From Tetracentron sinense (lineage: Eukaryota; Streptophyta; Magnoliopsida; Trochodendrales; Trochodendraceae), in NCBI GenBank assembly GCA_015143295.1, contig CM026570.1, positions 6,844,047-6,908,046 on the forward strand: a stretch of 64,000 nucleotides of DNA. The letters are read 5' to 3'. Under the pieces are notes generated by a model. It was not told the DNA's origin. It did no database searches and worked only from the letters and a program-made list of their open reading frames with translations. Position numbers and translations under genes: made by a program. This document shows, in pieces, positions 11,459 to 24,300 of the stretch (its first letter is position 1; the number at the start of each line of letters is the position of its first letter).

Positions 11459-13662
11459 TTAAACTTCATACAAATGTGGCAGCACCTTGGCCGAGAGTGG
11501 CTAAGTAGATTCAATTGAGATTGGATGAACCAGCTTTTGATAAAGGGGAAGTCTCACAGCAGAACCTTTAAAAAAATGTATGCAATCCTTGTTTCGCAGA
11601 GAAATATATTGATCTGCAATGTGCCAAAGGTTGGTGGAGCCTCCATGCTTGCTGTTCATGCGACCACAATATGGTTCAGATTAGGCCATTCAGTTGATGG
11701 GTTACCCTGTAATGGGCTTTTGACCCTGAGAACCACTAAAATGATGCTAAATTGGGGATAGTCTAGCTCTCGGCAGAACTGGGCAAGAGTCGCCCGAACT
11801 CGTGCCACTTTTCCTGCTCTGGATTCAGCTTAATTCTAAAGCTTGACTGGGGCACAAAGGAAATGCTGCCAAACCCAACACAAAGATGGGCAGATCACAA
11901 CTACAAACAAATAAAATGAGTTTTTCCTCACTTTTTTCAGGTGTATGTCAAAAGAGGGTTCAACCAAGTCTCAGAAATAGCAATTAAATCCTGCTAACTT
12001 CCTGTAGACCAAACTTCCCTACTCATTGCACATAAAACAATTTCTATATGTATGTTTGAGAAAGGAGTCAATTCATTCAGATCTGAAATCAAAACAAGGA
12101 AATCCAAGCATAGGGAAAACTACATTGTTCTCATGATGTTCAATGTCTACAAAAATTCTGTCCCCGCGACAAAATTATCCACTATCCCCGTCAGTCAGTA
12201 CCATTTCACAAGCTCTAAACACACTTCACATACTATTTAACTCTAACCATGCACTAAAAATGAAGAATCACAGGATGGAGTTGCTTGGAGTTGCCTAATG
12301 AGTGATATTTTTGGTCTACTCGCCTGGCTGTACCCTGTGGCAAAGCATTATCAGTAATATCACAGATGAATACTTCCCTAACACTCGTCAAAGAAGAGCA
12401 TCGTGTGGGTTATCCATGAAATAAATGCACAAGAAAAAAGAATCACTTGTTGAGTAGGATCCATTACAAACAACAATTACCAAATGAGCTGTGTTGGCTT
12501 TCTGAGGGGTATGTACTTATTAGGTCTGCATAATTGGATAGTCCTCAGGATACACACCACAGGGATCCCAAACACCATCCAATGGTAGGGACCCTTAGAA
12601 GTACTGACTCCTCATCAATAGGACTAAAAAAGTCACCACAAAAAAAAAAAGGAAGAACAGAATAACATAAAACGAAAAACATTCGCAATACGCAGGGGTG
12701 CAGAGGCATCAATGGGTCTTACCCAGGATGACATCTGTGGAGGCAAAAAATCATAGGTAAGCCTGATTTTACGCAGTGGGGGGTAGCTATGTTCACATTT
12801 TCGTGAAAATTAAAGGGCAAACAGTCAAAATATAGGAAAATCTAAAATGGCTGTCAGCTGATCAGTTGATTTTGCACTAGAGGTTTCCTAACATGGGAAA
12901 TCGAATGGTCCAATCTCCAATATATCTCACTCCCTACCATCAACCCTTCTACAGTAGCATACTAACACCCACGTGTAGTTGGGCCACTTATAAGTTATAT
13001 GCTGTCCTACCCATAGCTGCTAAAATCTTACGCTTTACAATTTGAACACTGTGATTTAAATCAAATCTGAATCCTATGTCTGAATCTCCTTAGAGTGGAG
13101 CCCTACGATAAATTTGGATATTACAATTTACAACTGGAAAATTAAATCCTATCAAATCCAAAAAATTTCCTTAAAAACAAGTGTACTAATTCAAGCAAGG
13201 CCATGAACCCTAATATCTTGGGAATTTGTGAATCTTTTTTTTTAAATGGAGAAGAAAATGGATTTATTTGGAGGCTTTGCACCTAGGAACATATGAATAG
13301 TAAAGCGTATCTACCAAGCTGTTAACTCTGGAATTTCTACATTACTAGTATTTTTGGCATGAAAAAAAAAATCTTGTTAGACAATTAAAAATGGGGTGCT
13401 TTACATTCATGCATGAACAATGTGATAAAATTCAAAAAGTTTAGTGAACAATAGGAAATAGACTTAAAATAAGAAAATGTCTACATATGCAAAAGAAGAT
13501 TGAATCAAAGATATTTGAATGACCAAAATGACAAAAGGGACTAGTACATGAAGGTTCACCGATAGGTGAAACTATGAAGAAAAAAAAATAGGAAAGAAAA
13601 GAAAAGGGAAAAAAAAATATCCATGAGCAAAGAAGGAAGAAGACCCAAGCTCGTCACTATTA
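11459..13662. other. Intergenic, no gene seen
   Basis: 2.2 kb without a recognisable coding domain, RNA gene or well-bounded repeat. Short open frames show no family resemblance. A stretch at 13020-13160 is rich in aatttgaatcc-type words and may be a decayed simple-word element, but no ends were found. Confidence 0.5.
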
Positions 13663-14017
13663 CTTTTGACCAGGGTTACCTAGTTCGCTACCTACTAGTG
13701 CAAACTGCGATTCTACGAACCGGTTTGAAGCGAACCAGTTCGCGGTTCGGTTCGTTTGGGATCGTGAAATTGAGCGAACCCGCTATCCGAACCCAATAGC
13801 TTTGGTTCGGCGAACTTTTTGTTCGGGTTCGGCAAACTTTTGTTTGGGTTCAGCGAATTTGTTCTTTAAGTTCGGCGAACTTATACTTTGAGTTCAGCGA
13901 ATTTGTTTTCTGGGTTCGCAAACCTACCATAAAACCTATTTTTTAATATTTTTTTAAAATAACTTATTTTTTAATGCTTTTTTATAAATAAGTAATTATA
14001 ATATATTTATTGACACG

Positions 14018-14048
<31 letters not shown>

Positions 14049-14193
14049 AGCGAACCAAAGTAAAGAACTAAGCGAACCAAGAAACAAACTATCTCATCCT
14101 ACCCCTGGCGAACCGGGTTCACTCTAGAGTGGCGAATTGCGAACCCGAATTCGAACCGAGCGAACCGACGAACCAGGTAACATTGTTTTTGAC
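13663..14193. mobile_element. hAT-like simple-word element (cgaacc/ggttcg words)
   Basis: Element 13671-14185, with ends CAGGGTTACCTAGTTCG and, reversed, CAATGTTACCTGGTTCG, flanked by CTTTTGAC (13663-13670) and TTTTTGAC (14186-14193), an 8-bp duplication with one mismatch. The interior repeats gcgaacc and gttcggcgaac around an AT-rich core with an (TA)n run at 14027-14047. Non-coding. Confidence 0.65.
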
Positions 14194-14230
14194 CAAGCAC
14201 CATGAGGATAACAAGTTGGAGATATCAAAA

Positions 14231-14322
14231 CAATAGTTGCATAAAAGCTATGTACAAGGTAGGATGTTCGCTTCCCATGTTGGCTTCCTAGGAAACTCGC
14301 TTATATCACGTCCCATCTAAAA
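14231..14322 (-). mobile_element. Partial copy of the gaagcg hAT-like family
   Basis: Starts CAATAGTTGC and continues AAGCTATGTACAAGGT and GCTTCCCATG, which reverse-complements to the right end of the better-preserved copies at 20973-21345 and 52158-52588. Only about 90 bp is left, directly beside the LINE that follows. Confidence 0.5.
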
Positions 14323-15892
14323 CGTTGACATTAGAAGGGAATACCCATAGAACACCCAAGTGGGAGAGGATAGTGGATAAACAAGTGATCAACAAACCCC
14401 TTGTCAACCATACACATAAAGTGCCTATTAGCCAATCTCCAACCCCTACTCTTCGAGTAATTCAATATGAGAATTTTGTCTAAAATGTTATCCAAAGGAA
14501 AAATGCAATCTTGGATGGAATACCGGGATTCCACATTACTCTTTAAAAAAATTATAAAAAAAGATCTAACTATAACATCCATAAGTCATAGTCGAATAGA
14601 ATGATCCATAGTAAACCCGCCATTGCTATGCCTACACTAAATCCGCCCATCATTGGCCAGAAGGTTAGGTTAAATCGGATATACTAGTCTTAAAAGTCAA
14701 AAAAAATCCTCCAACTCTATATTGTTCAAACCCCTCCTCAACTTAGGGGTAAACATGACCATACCACTCCTACTTAGCACGAAGAAAAGGTGCAATGATT
14801 ATCAAAAGCCATGAAGTAAATGCTTCCAAATTCATTTTTAAGTGATCTATCGTCATGCCAAAGATTCTCCCATAATTAAATACCCATGCCATAACCGATT
14901 CTATAGCTAATGAACTCCGCCTTTACCCCTCACGATCGCTTTCCATAAGCCAAACCCAATGAGGCCTCCTAACCCAATCCGATTCCTTCCCATGAGTGGC
15001 CACAATGACTTCACACCATAGGCTCACCCCTTTTCCTCAAACCTCCATAGCCACTTACCTAGAAGAGCAAGATTCAATTGATGATTGGTTTCAATCCTGA
15101 GGCCCTTTCACTAATGGGACGACACACCTTCCACTCCAACATATGATGTTTCTTAGTTTCCACTTGAATGTTCCAAAAAGAAATCCCTATGAAATCTCTT
15201 CCAGAGAGTAAGCCCGAGAAATTTGAATGGTCAATAGGGACATAAAGTAAGTTGGTATGCTTACTAGGGTACTCTTGATGAGGGTGAGCTTCCCACTTTT
15301 GGAGAGGTATTGGATTTGCCAAGCGACCAGCCTACTATTCACTCCCCCCGCAACTGGATCACGAACCAATTTGGCTTTGAAACCTGCTTCAAGAGGCATT
15401 CCAATAAGAAGAAGAAAAAAATTAATAATTTTACACTCCAAAGCTCCCGCTAATTCCTAGGTTGGGGAATGGGGAACTCCCCAACTTCAAACATCCCACT
15501 CTTGTTGTGAAAACTTACTATAAAATCAATGACAGCGTTAAAACATCTAATGCGGCATCTAAGATAGCCAATTTGATGACTTGACGCATTAAAAAGAATA
15601 AGGGTGTCATTTGCAAATTGGAGGTGGGAAATCATCAATCCAACCCTACCCAACAAAAAATTTTCATAATTCCCTATTTAGCCTTATTGATCATATGAAT
15701 CAAAGCCTCTATAACCATGATAAAGAGAGAGAGAGAGGAGATCACCTAGTCTCAACGCATGAAAATTTTCTAAAATAGCCCACTGGACTCCTGTTTACCA
15801 AAATCGAGACCGAAACCAATTCATAATAAACACTCATCCAGCCCATCCATTAAACCCACAGCCCATCCAAATCTTATAGAATGAGTGTATGG

Positions 15893-17085
15893 TTACCAAG
15901 AAGTTTCACTTGGTGATATGGAGTCGGGTATGCTTCCCAATGGAAGAAAGGGGTCTAAACATTCCCCCCCTCATGAAGGTCAATAAAGCCCTCCTTGGCA
16001 AATGGTTATGGCGTTCGAGTCGGAGATAGGTAGTTTGTAGAGGAAAGTGATTAGGGTTAAGTGTGGGGAACTCATTGTATAGGAACATAAGAAAGTCCAA
16101 GGTCCCCACTGGTGTAATCTTTAGAAAAGTATCGTGTCAGGATGGTCGGAGTTTTCGAATCACACATCATTTAGAATCGGTGGGGAAGACGAGGTCAATA
16201 TTTTGGAGAGGGTTGAGTTTCCTACTCTGTGGTCCTTAGCAGTGATAGACAAGCTTTAGTTCGAGACTGCTATGAGTGGGTAGCTAACTCAACACTGTGG
16301 TGTCCTAGGTTTAGACGTTACCTACAAGACTGAGAGTCAAATAGTGTTTCCCTCCTTTTGGAGCGTCTAAGCCCAGTTGTGATTTCCCCTCTCGAGGGAC
16401 ATCTGATTATGGTTCCAAGACCCCAAAGGTCAGTTCTCGGTGAGATCCCTTTATCAGGTTTTGAGGACCAACTATGGTCATCCCTTTTCTCATAGGTTAG
16501 TATGGAACTTCTTTATGCCTTTCAAAGTATCATTTTTGTGATTGGTAATGTTGGACAAGATCCTCACATGCGATCATCTGATGCATAGAGGTTGAAGTAT
16601 TGCCAATAGTTGTTTTATGTACGTAAATGGAAAGGAAACAGCGGACCATCTTCTAATGCATTACCCTTATGCTTTTGAGATCTAGGGTTTCTTTCTTTTT
16701 TGATTGGAGATCAGTTGGGTCTTCCCTCGTACCTTCTCGGACTTCCAAATTTGTTGGTCTATGGTAAGGGTTTGTCCTGATGCTTGAGCTTTTCGCTCTC
16801 TTCTTCTAGAGTTGTGATATGGTGCCTTTGAAAGTAACGAAATCATAGGGTTTTTTAGGGGATTAGTCCTCCTATGGATTCAATCTGTTCAATGATTACG
16901 TAGATGCTTATCCAGTGGACATCGTGCAAAGCGGAGTTCAGCGACACAAGTTGGCTTAGCATATTTTGATCTCTATGGTCTTGTTGTCACACCTGTTCAT
17001 GTTGTTTTTCTTTTGTCTTTCTCTTTTTGAGTTCACTATCTTGTGACCCCTTTTTGCTATTTTTGTTTTTATCATTTCCCTTCAT

Positions 17086-17141
<56 letters not shown>

Positions 17142-17180
17142 ATTACATCTTGCTTTATCGATCAAAAATTACCCAAGGAA
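15893..17180 (+). mobile_element. 5'-truncated LINE nested in the opposite-strand LINE
   Basis: Body about 15904-17168. Fragments PLMKVNKALLGKWLWR (15965-16015), a region like QFSVRSLYQVL (16430-16460), DKILTCDHL (16555-16580) and SCFMYVNGKETADHLLMH (16610-16665) match the C-terminal half and zf-RVT of the same family as 5541-6618. It ends in (TA)26 then tttatcgatcaaaaa, the family 3' end. Flanks ttaccaagaa (15893) and ttacccaaggaa (17169) look like a diverged target duplication. Confidence 0.7.
17088..17139. repeat. (TA)26 microsatellite in LINE 3' region
   Basis: Pure TA dinucleotides just upstream of the LINE end tttatcgatcaaaaa. Confidence 0.95.
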
Positions 17181-17650
17181 TTCCCATTTCACATAATCAT
17201 AAGCTTTTTTCAAATCCAACTTGCAAATATTTCCACCTCTTCTTTTCTTTAAATCTCGCGTTCGGGGACATTCATTAGCAATCAAAATACCACATAAGAT
17301 GTGCCTCCCTTTAATGAAAGGCTTTTGTGATGGCAAAAAATCGAATCCATCACCCCTTTTTGCCAACACTTTGGATATGATCTTCTTGACACTTCCTGTA
17401 AGGCTAATTGAGAGAAAAAAAATTAAGCTCTTAGGCTCCTCCAAATTTAGGAATTAAAACAATGAATGTCTTGTTCAACGAATGATCGTAAGTACCTACC
17501 CTAAAAGAATCTCTGGGACAATCTCTTGACCAAATTTGACTATCGCAAAAAAGAAGGTTAGGCTTAATAGTAGAGAGGAGCCTCAATAATCTTACAAAAT
17601 CTTCTTAGCTCCCAATCATTTAAGCTCCTTCTCAACATAGAGACCCAAAT

Positions 17651-18368
17651 CACCACATCATTCCTTATCCCAAAGCAATTATTAACCAAACAAGTTTGTC
17701 ACAGACTAAAGAACAAATATTCCCAAAGGCATTTTTAAGCTCACCCTAGCCTTTGTCTCCAACAAATCTCCTTGCTTATCACTAGATCCAGGTACTCCGA
17801 TTTCATATCCGCTCTCCTCTTTCCATTTTCCAAGCAAGTAACAAATAGGTTTAGATTCTTCAAGTTTATCTATCTCTACCAATTCCTCAAGAATCTTCGT
17901 TTTTCAAACTGCCAAATTCCCAAACATCTTGCTATTTTAGTCAAGAAAATGTTCGAGTCGATTCTTCTTAAATTAATTGCAGCATACAAAATAAAACTAA
18001 TTTTATAGCAATGATATGTTAATATTTGATTGAAATGGGCAAAATGTAAGACGTTATGTGATGGAAGACTTAGGAAAATTTATTACTCATAGATAACTAG
18101 TTTCTCTCTCAACCTCAAAAAAAAAATGCTATGATGTGTCATTCAAATCAAATTTATATCTTACGCTTCATTTTGACTTTGACAACATTGGTCCTACTCC
18201 TAAGTCCTACCCACCCAAAAAAAATTCATAATTTTAGTTGAAATTTTGAAATTCAACCACATTGAAAACAAATGTTTCAGGTTACATATCCACTAAAATA
18301 ATGCAATATTGAAATTTAGACCTAAACATGGCAGCAAAATAAGTGAAAGACATACCAGCTTGATCAGA
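17651..18368. other. 3' flank of U1-C gene, no gene seen
   Basis: AT-rich sequence between LINE debris and the U1-C stop codon; the right part would hold the U1-C 3' UTR on the minus strand. No polyadenylation site could be fixed with confidence. Confidence 0.4.
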
Positions 18369-21300
18369 CTAATGATTGGCCTCAGGAGCTTGAGCATATG
18401 TAAATCCATCCTGTGAAGCTGAAGGAGCAGTAGTTCCACCTGCAGTTGCCCTCTGTAAACTTGAGCCAGAATTAATATTAAAATTATCAAAGCCTCCGCT
18501 TGTTGGTGTTGCTGGGTTGGCTTGATACATTGCTGGTGTAATCATAGAGGGAGCACCATTAGAAGTGGGGGCTGCAGCACCCCCAGGAACTGTTGGTGGG
18601 GTGTTCATTGTAGGAGGCCTTGGCAGATCATTTACGTGCATGGATAAGTAAGGGGCACCTGGTGGCCCCATCATTGGTGGCATTGTTGGAGCAGCCCCAT
18701 AACCTGCCAAAGCAAATAGAAAGAGATAATGTAATCTATCATTAGTGAAACAGGAAAGACCACAGGTAGTAACATGGTGAGGAACATATTCAAAGTGTTA
18801 GAACTTGGAGTGAGTACAAACATCAAAGCACAGTAACTGCGGAGGAGAATCTGAGTCAGTGGTAGAGAAGAAGCATAATCCTACTTATGGCGTACACAGA
18901 TTACACATGGATGGGGGGCAGAAATGGTGAGCCACCGTTGCAAGGTCGCACCCAGGAGACTTAGGCTGGAACAGCAACCATATTGGATGACCAAATACAA
19001 AACAAACAAACAAAAAAACTTATCTATCGTAGTCTTTGAACCTAGAAGATGTAAGTGATGGGACTCAGTCGAATGATGGATCTTACTACATGCATGCTAC
19101 ATGTACAGCACATTCAAGAAAGTTCTTCCAGTTTTCCCATTCAGGCACAAATTTATCACAATAGCTAAATATCCATTCAAGCAGCAGCTTGATTTTAAAT
19201 ATTTCAATGGCCCACAATATGAGTTCAGTTATATATATATATAGACACGGATATTTTACCCGAGGGATCTCTTCTCTTTTGCTGTTGTATGGATCTGACT
19301 TTGATTAATTATATATATATATATATAGACACGGATATTTTACCCGAGGGATCTCTTCTCTTTTGCTGTTGTATGGATCTGACTTTGATTAATTTATATA
19401 TATATATATACACACACACAATTTTGTGAAACCCTTCCTCTAGCAGCGTATATTTATATCTCCAACAAAATATTTGATCCACCACCTCTAGTTGGGACTT
19501 TAATGTTCATGAAGAAGGAAATGCTAAGTACCGTGAAGCATAGTTAGAAAAATCGGCGAGTCACATGAGTAACTCGGTCAAGTTACTCAACTCGACTGAA
19601 TTTCAAGTCGAGTCGCCTCAAACTCGGAGACACTATTTGTCGAGTTACTCGGGTGACTCAGTCGAGTCGAGTCGAGTCGAGTAGAGTTCTTCAACTCACT
19701 AGACTAGGTCGAGTCACAGAAGGGTATCTTTATCATTTTTTAAAACCTAAACTCGAACGTCATACTATTTTTGCATCATATTTTTTTGGGTTTACAAAGA
19801 CAACCTAATATGTGTTCTGTTAAACCTTTTTTTAGGTTTGAGGTTGTAAAACTAGCATTTTTCGAGTTCCTTTAACCCGGGTTTTTCAAGTTATTACATA
19901 TATATTCCGAGTTGGACTGAGTCGAGGTTTTTTCGAGATTTCCGGGTTTTTGAACCATGACATGAAGAACAATTTGTTTCTTCAGCTTGTTTTGTTTTGT
20001 TACTTTTTTATCAGCACTGGCTGTATTGATGTACCCAAAAACAAAGTAGATTGACTTGCCCACTTTGCACTGTTAGAGATGTCCTCAAGATCAAAACCCG
20101 CAGATTTCAAGTAAAACCATTTTGCTGTTGCTTGGCATATTGGAGCTAGAGCTTTAATGTTTCCGTTTCTGACCCTCCCCTTTAAAACGCCAGAAAGCCT
20201 TTTCTAGGTGGAGTGGTGTACTCCTTGTCTCTCGAGACCATATGTAAATCATCCAAAAAAATATTCATAATAGTTAATACCAAGTTCAGATTAGATCATG
20301 TGAATGCGCTAAGGTTAGAAAACTAGTCTAAAGTTCTTTCTGTGGCTATGGGGCTATAAGTCAGGGAAAACTATCCACTGAACTGATCACAAGGGAACTT
20401 GCATGAAATCCTGTTCATTTGATCCTTCCAAGGCCATTAATGGTGTAATTCACCCGGAAAGCCGAAAATTCATTGGATCTAAACAATCACAAGAGATCCA
20501 TAAACCTCAAGCAAGTCCCCTCATGCAAATCATAAGACCTAACAAAGGTTTCTTTCGTTTCATTTTTTTTATCAGTTAGACCTCAATCAGGATTCATGTT
20601 GCCGATGATAACTGATAAGCCCCAACCATTGCTGCCTACTAGCATAGCTACCAAACCCCGTATTTTTTTTTTAATTGATAGACCAAGCAACTATATACAT
20701 AAATAGAGTATCACACGTACAAAAGAGCATAGAGCGCATGGTTCATGATGTTGTGAACCAATGCAAGATGCAAAAAGTAAACAAAACACACCATGCTAAG
20801 CCCCAAATAGAAACCCCACTGACAATACATATCAGGCAAACATCATGCCTAAGCTCACCCCTTCCTGTCTTACTGAAACCCACTCCACTTCCAACGACAT
20901 GGTTCTATTACAAATACGGGGAAGAGAGGAGGGAGAGTTCTCGAAAACTCTCCTATCCCTCTCCTTCCAGATCATAGTTACCAAGTCATGAAGCGAAGCG
21001 AAAGCGGGAAGCGAAGCTCAAAAAATCCTTAGGAAACTGGAAGCGAGAAATAGATATAGGTGCATCATTCTCATTATGTTAGGATGACCAATTATACCTT
21101 AAATTTTATTTTATATGAGATATTTGTGAAGAAGTAGGTGCTTTAGATTCTTAGGTTTCAATTCAACGATACTTGCCTAGGATATATGTCATAGGCTTTA
21201 GACTCAGGTCTATCCCATTATTTCCTAAATAGGAAATTCATGACTCCCTTGACCACTAAATGAGAAGCGAGTGGAAGCGATTCTGGGAAACGAGCTTCCT

Positions 21301-24300
21301 GGGAAGCGAGCTTCCCACCTTGTACATAGCTTCCCGGCAACTATGTTCCAGATAGACCAAGTTATGGCACCCGGTAGTATCTTCCACAACGCCAACATCG
21401 ATCCTTCCCCACTTACCAAATCCCAGCAGGATAAGAAGTTGTAAAAGGATGAGGGAAAGACCCAGGTCATGCCCATGCGGGAAAGAAAAAAGCTCTAGAT
21501 CTCACGAGCTAAAGGGCAATGCAAGAAAATGTGATCTACCAACTCTTCCACTTTGAGGCACATAAAACAACGATTAGTCATCCTCCACCCTCGGCTTTTC
21601 AAATGATCACATGTGAGAATTTTATTCAAAACCGCATTTCATAGAAAAAAAGATATTTTAGATGGAATATTTGGGTTCCACACAGCTCTATGTGGAAAGA
21701 GGGCAGAAGGACCAGCTTCAAGTAGCTGAACTAAAGATCTCACTGAAAAAAGACCCTTGTTGTCTCTAGACCAAACTCTACAATCCCAGCCCTGAGAAAC
21801 CGAAGGGAGAGCCCCCAGATGCTCTAGCAGCCTGCCAAACTCAGCTATTTCCCTGTCATTTAACCCTCTTCTCATATTGGGACACCACACTACCCCTCCG
21901 CTGCCTCTTTCGATATAATCCCCGACTGTCGCCTTCTTGTTCGAAGCTAACCCCATATTATACCCGTATAATAAATTTAGAAGGGGTCGCAGTTTAAAAC
22001 GACGTACTTTTGCCATTTATGTATTATATATTTATATGTGTATTGTCGTATAACGGTATAATACGCAAATTTTGAATTAAACGTGTACAGGACGCATATT
22101 TTTGCCACACTTTTACCATGTTAAACACACATTCATTATTCCGTATTTTTGCCATGCTTTTACCATGTTAAACACACATTCATTATTATGTATTAAATGG
22201 TCGTTATTAGTTAATATTATGATTCTTTATTTATTTATAATTATTAATTATCTTTTGATTTTCCTGTACTTTTCCGAGTATTTGCCGTATAACACCCATA
22301 CTTCCCAAACAGATCATTGACGTATCATACATGCACCCGTACCCATACTTGGTAATTATGCCTACTAGGATAAGCAGCAATGGTTATCAAGGCACCAAAG
22401 CAGACTATTCTGAAGGTAACATGTAGTCTCCCAGTACCATCCATCAATTTCAAAGTGCTTAAACTTTTTAGCAGTTCTTTGTTCCACAATGGTTGACAGC
22501 CAAATGTAGCAGTGAATTAGTTAATAAGAGTTGTACATGTCTGTCATGGAACCAATGTCCCAATGTGAACTACTGAAAGAAGCTGAATTTGACGTAGCAC
22601 AGTAGGATGATTCATGCCCCATGTCAGCCTGCCCTCTGTGGCATATATACAAGTAATCAACCAATCAATCAAGAACATCTCTTGTTCCAAAACCAGCCAT
22701 GGTGAGTTTAAATATCTGATGAATGGGCCTTCATTAGGACTGTTGATCCATGACCAAAAATTGAATGTTGTGGTGCCAGCTACATGCCTGTCACACATAT
22801 TGAGGAAAGAAAGAGGCAGAAGCACCAAATATTATGCTGAACTTCAATTAAATACAGCCTCAACTACAGTAGCAATAAGTAAACATTGGGCAAGAACGTG
22901 AGATCGTGAGCATCAAAGAACTGGTAAAGTGAATCATGCATCAGTTTACTGAATGGACTATACAGCTTGCAGAGAAGTTGTCATCAAAAATGAGTACCTA
23001 TAAAGAAGCAATAAAGATCTCTATATGTTTCGATTTACCTGGAGCACCAAGAATAGGTCTTGGCAAAACAGGAGGCCTCATCCCGGGGACTAATGGTGAA
23101 TTCATTGGTAACACAGGTGTTGGTAGAATAGGCATACGGGGTCTTTGAGGATTGCCTTGCAAAGAAGCAAGATGTTGGTTGTAAGCTGCACCAACTTGCT
23201 GGAATGCTGCGGTTTGCCCAAGATGCTCCTTGATCCTCTGGTCAATTAAACTTTGTGTTTGTTGCTCCTCAAATTGCTGATAATAGGACCGTACATTTGC
23301 CTGAGGTGATGTATAGACTCAGAATTCAAGTCACAGCAAGATGGGGTTTATGTACACCTAAAAGGCTAAAAGAGTGTTCGTTTTTTAATTTTATACGTAA
23401 TACCTTGTGTTTGTAGCCTGCATTGTGCTGCTTTCTAACAGAAGGCTGCAATCCAAGAAGAGATGGATAGAAATAAAAAAAATAGTTATTTTTAATTCAG
23501 TCGTAAGGAGAATTTAAACATACGGCTGCCTCAGAAAATGAATATTCTAAGGACTTACACAAACAACAGCCATAACACTACAGCATTAAAATCATAGTGT
23601 TTTTTGACAGAAAGGCAAGGCAATGCAATGCAAGGATTAAGAAATGAAAAGGAGACAAAGATCCTTGAAAACCAGATAATGGAAAGAAATTGAACATGAG
23701 CAATAAAATCAGTGTTTTTTGACAGAAAAATAAGGCAAGGCAATGCGAGGATTAAGAAATGAGAAGGAAACAAATAGATTTGTGAGAACCAGATAATGGA
23801 AAGAAATTGAAGATGGCCAACTTTTGTAGACCACAAGAAGTTCTATATTTGGGCCAACTTTTGTAGACCAAAAGAAGTTCTATATTTGGGTTTCAATATC
23901 AAGATAAGTAATTAAATATATCAGGTTATAATCAGTCAAGTGCAGGAATTACAACAAGAACAATTTCTTTACTTACATAGACTACAGCTTTCTTTTTATT
24001 GGTAACTACATAGGCTACAGTTACGAGACAGAGTTGGATTAAGACTACATGTCATGATACTTGAGACTGCATTTCACAATCTTTGGTCAAGATTCACAGC
24101 TTAACTAATGGTGAAGATGGGAATAATAACAACAATTACAACAGAAAAAAGGACGCTAATAAAGGTTTTTTTTATTGATAAGAATGCTGATAAAGTTAAC
24201 AGCATTAACCAAGTCCTTCACCATAATATGCAATAATTCTATCTCGATAGAGATATCCGAGGCCCTTTTAATTGCTTTCTTAGGTTCCATTTCCTTGTTA

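Larger units (their letters stand above)
14325..17650 (-). mobile_element. LINE (L1-type) remnant, interrupted by another LINE
   Basis: Read right to left it gives reverse transcriptase block RISLTGSVKKIISKVLAK-type (17444-17300), KLDLKKAYDYVKWEFL (to 17180), then, across an insertion, the catalytic box as FANDT (about 15610, normally FADDT), [17 protein letters not shown] (about 15250) and the zf-RVT region with NRHFMCMVDKGFVDHLF (about 14410). Frameshifts, stops and the lost catalytic Asp show it is inactive. Residues WEFLG end at 17180 and the protein resumes at 15892, so the plus-strand LINE at 15904-17168 split it. Confidence 0.75.
20635..22368. mobile_element. hAT-like simple-word element (cgtat/atacgg words), interrupted by a LINE
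   Basis: Element 20643-22360. Ends CATAGCTACCAA and, reversed, CATAATTACCAA, flanked by a perfect 8-bp duplication CCTACTAG (20635-20642 and 22361-22368). The remaining interior (about 21967-22360) is built of gtatttttgcc, acccgtat and tatacgg words and includes a 50-bp tandem duplication at 22091-22190. A minus-strand LINE inserted 9 bp after its left end fills most of it. In U1-C intron 4. Confidence 0.75.

Noticed and set aside
11203-11514. 103-codon minus-strand open frame
   Set aside because: Runs through a foldback repeat and a poly-A/T tract; no domain.
22091-22190. CRISPR-like direct repeats
   Set aside because: Only two adjacent copies without spacers, in plant DNA; a tandem duplication inside a transposon.
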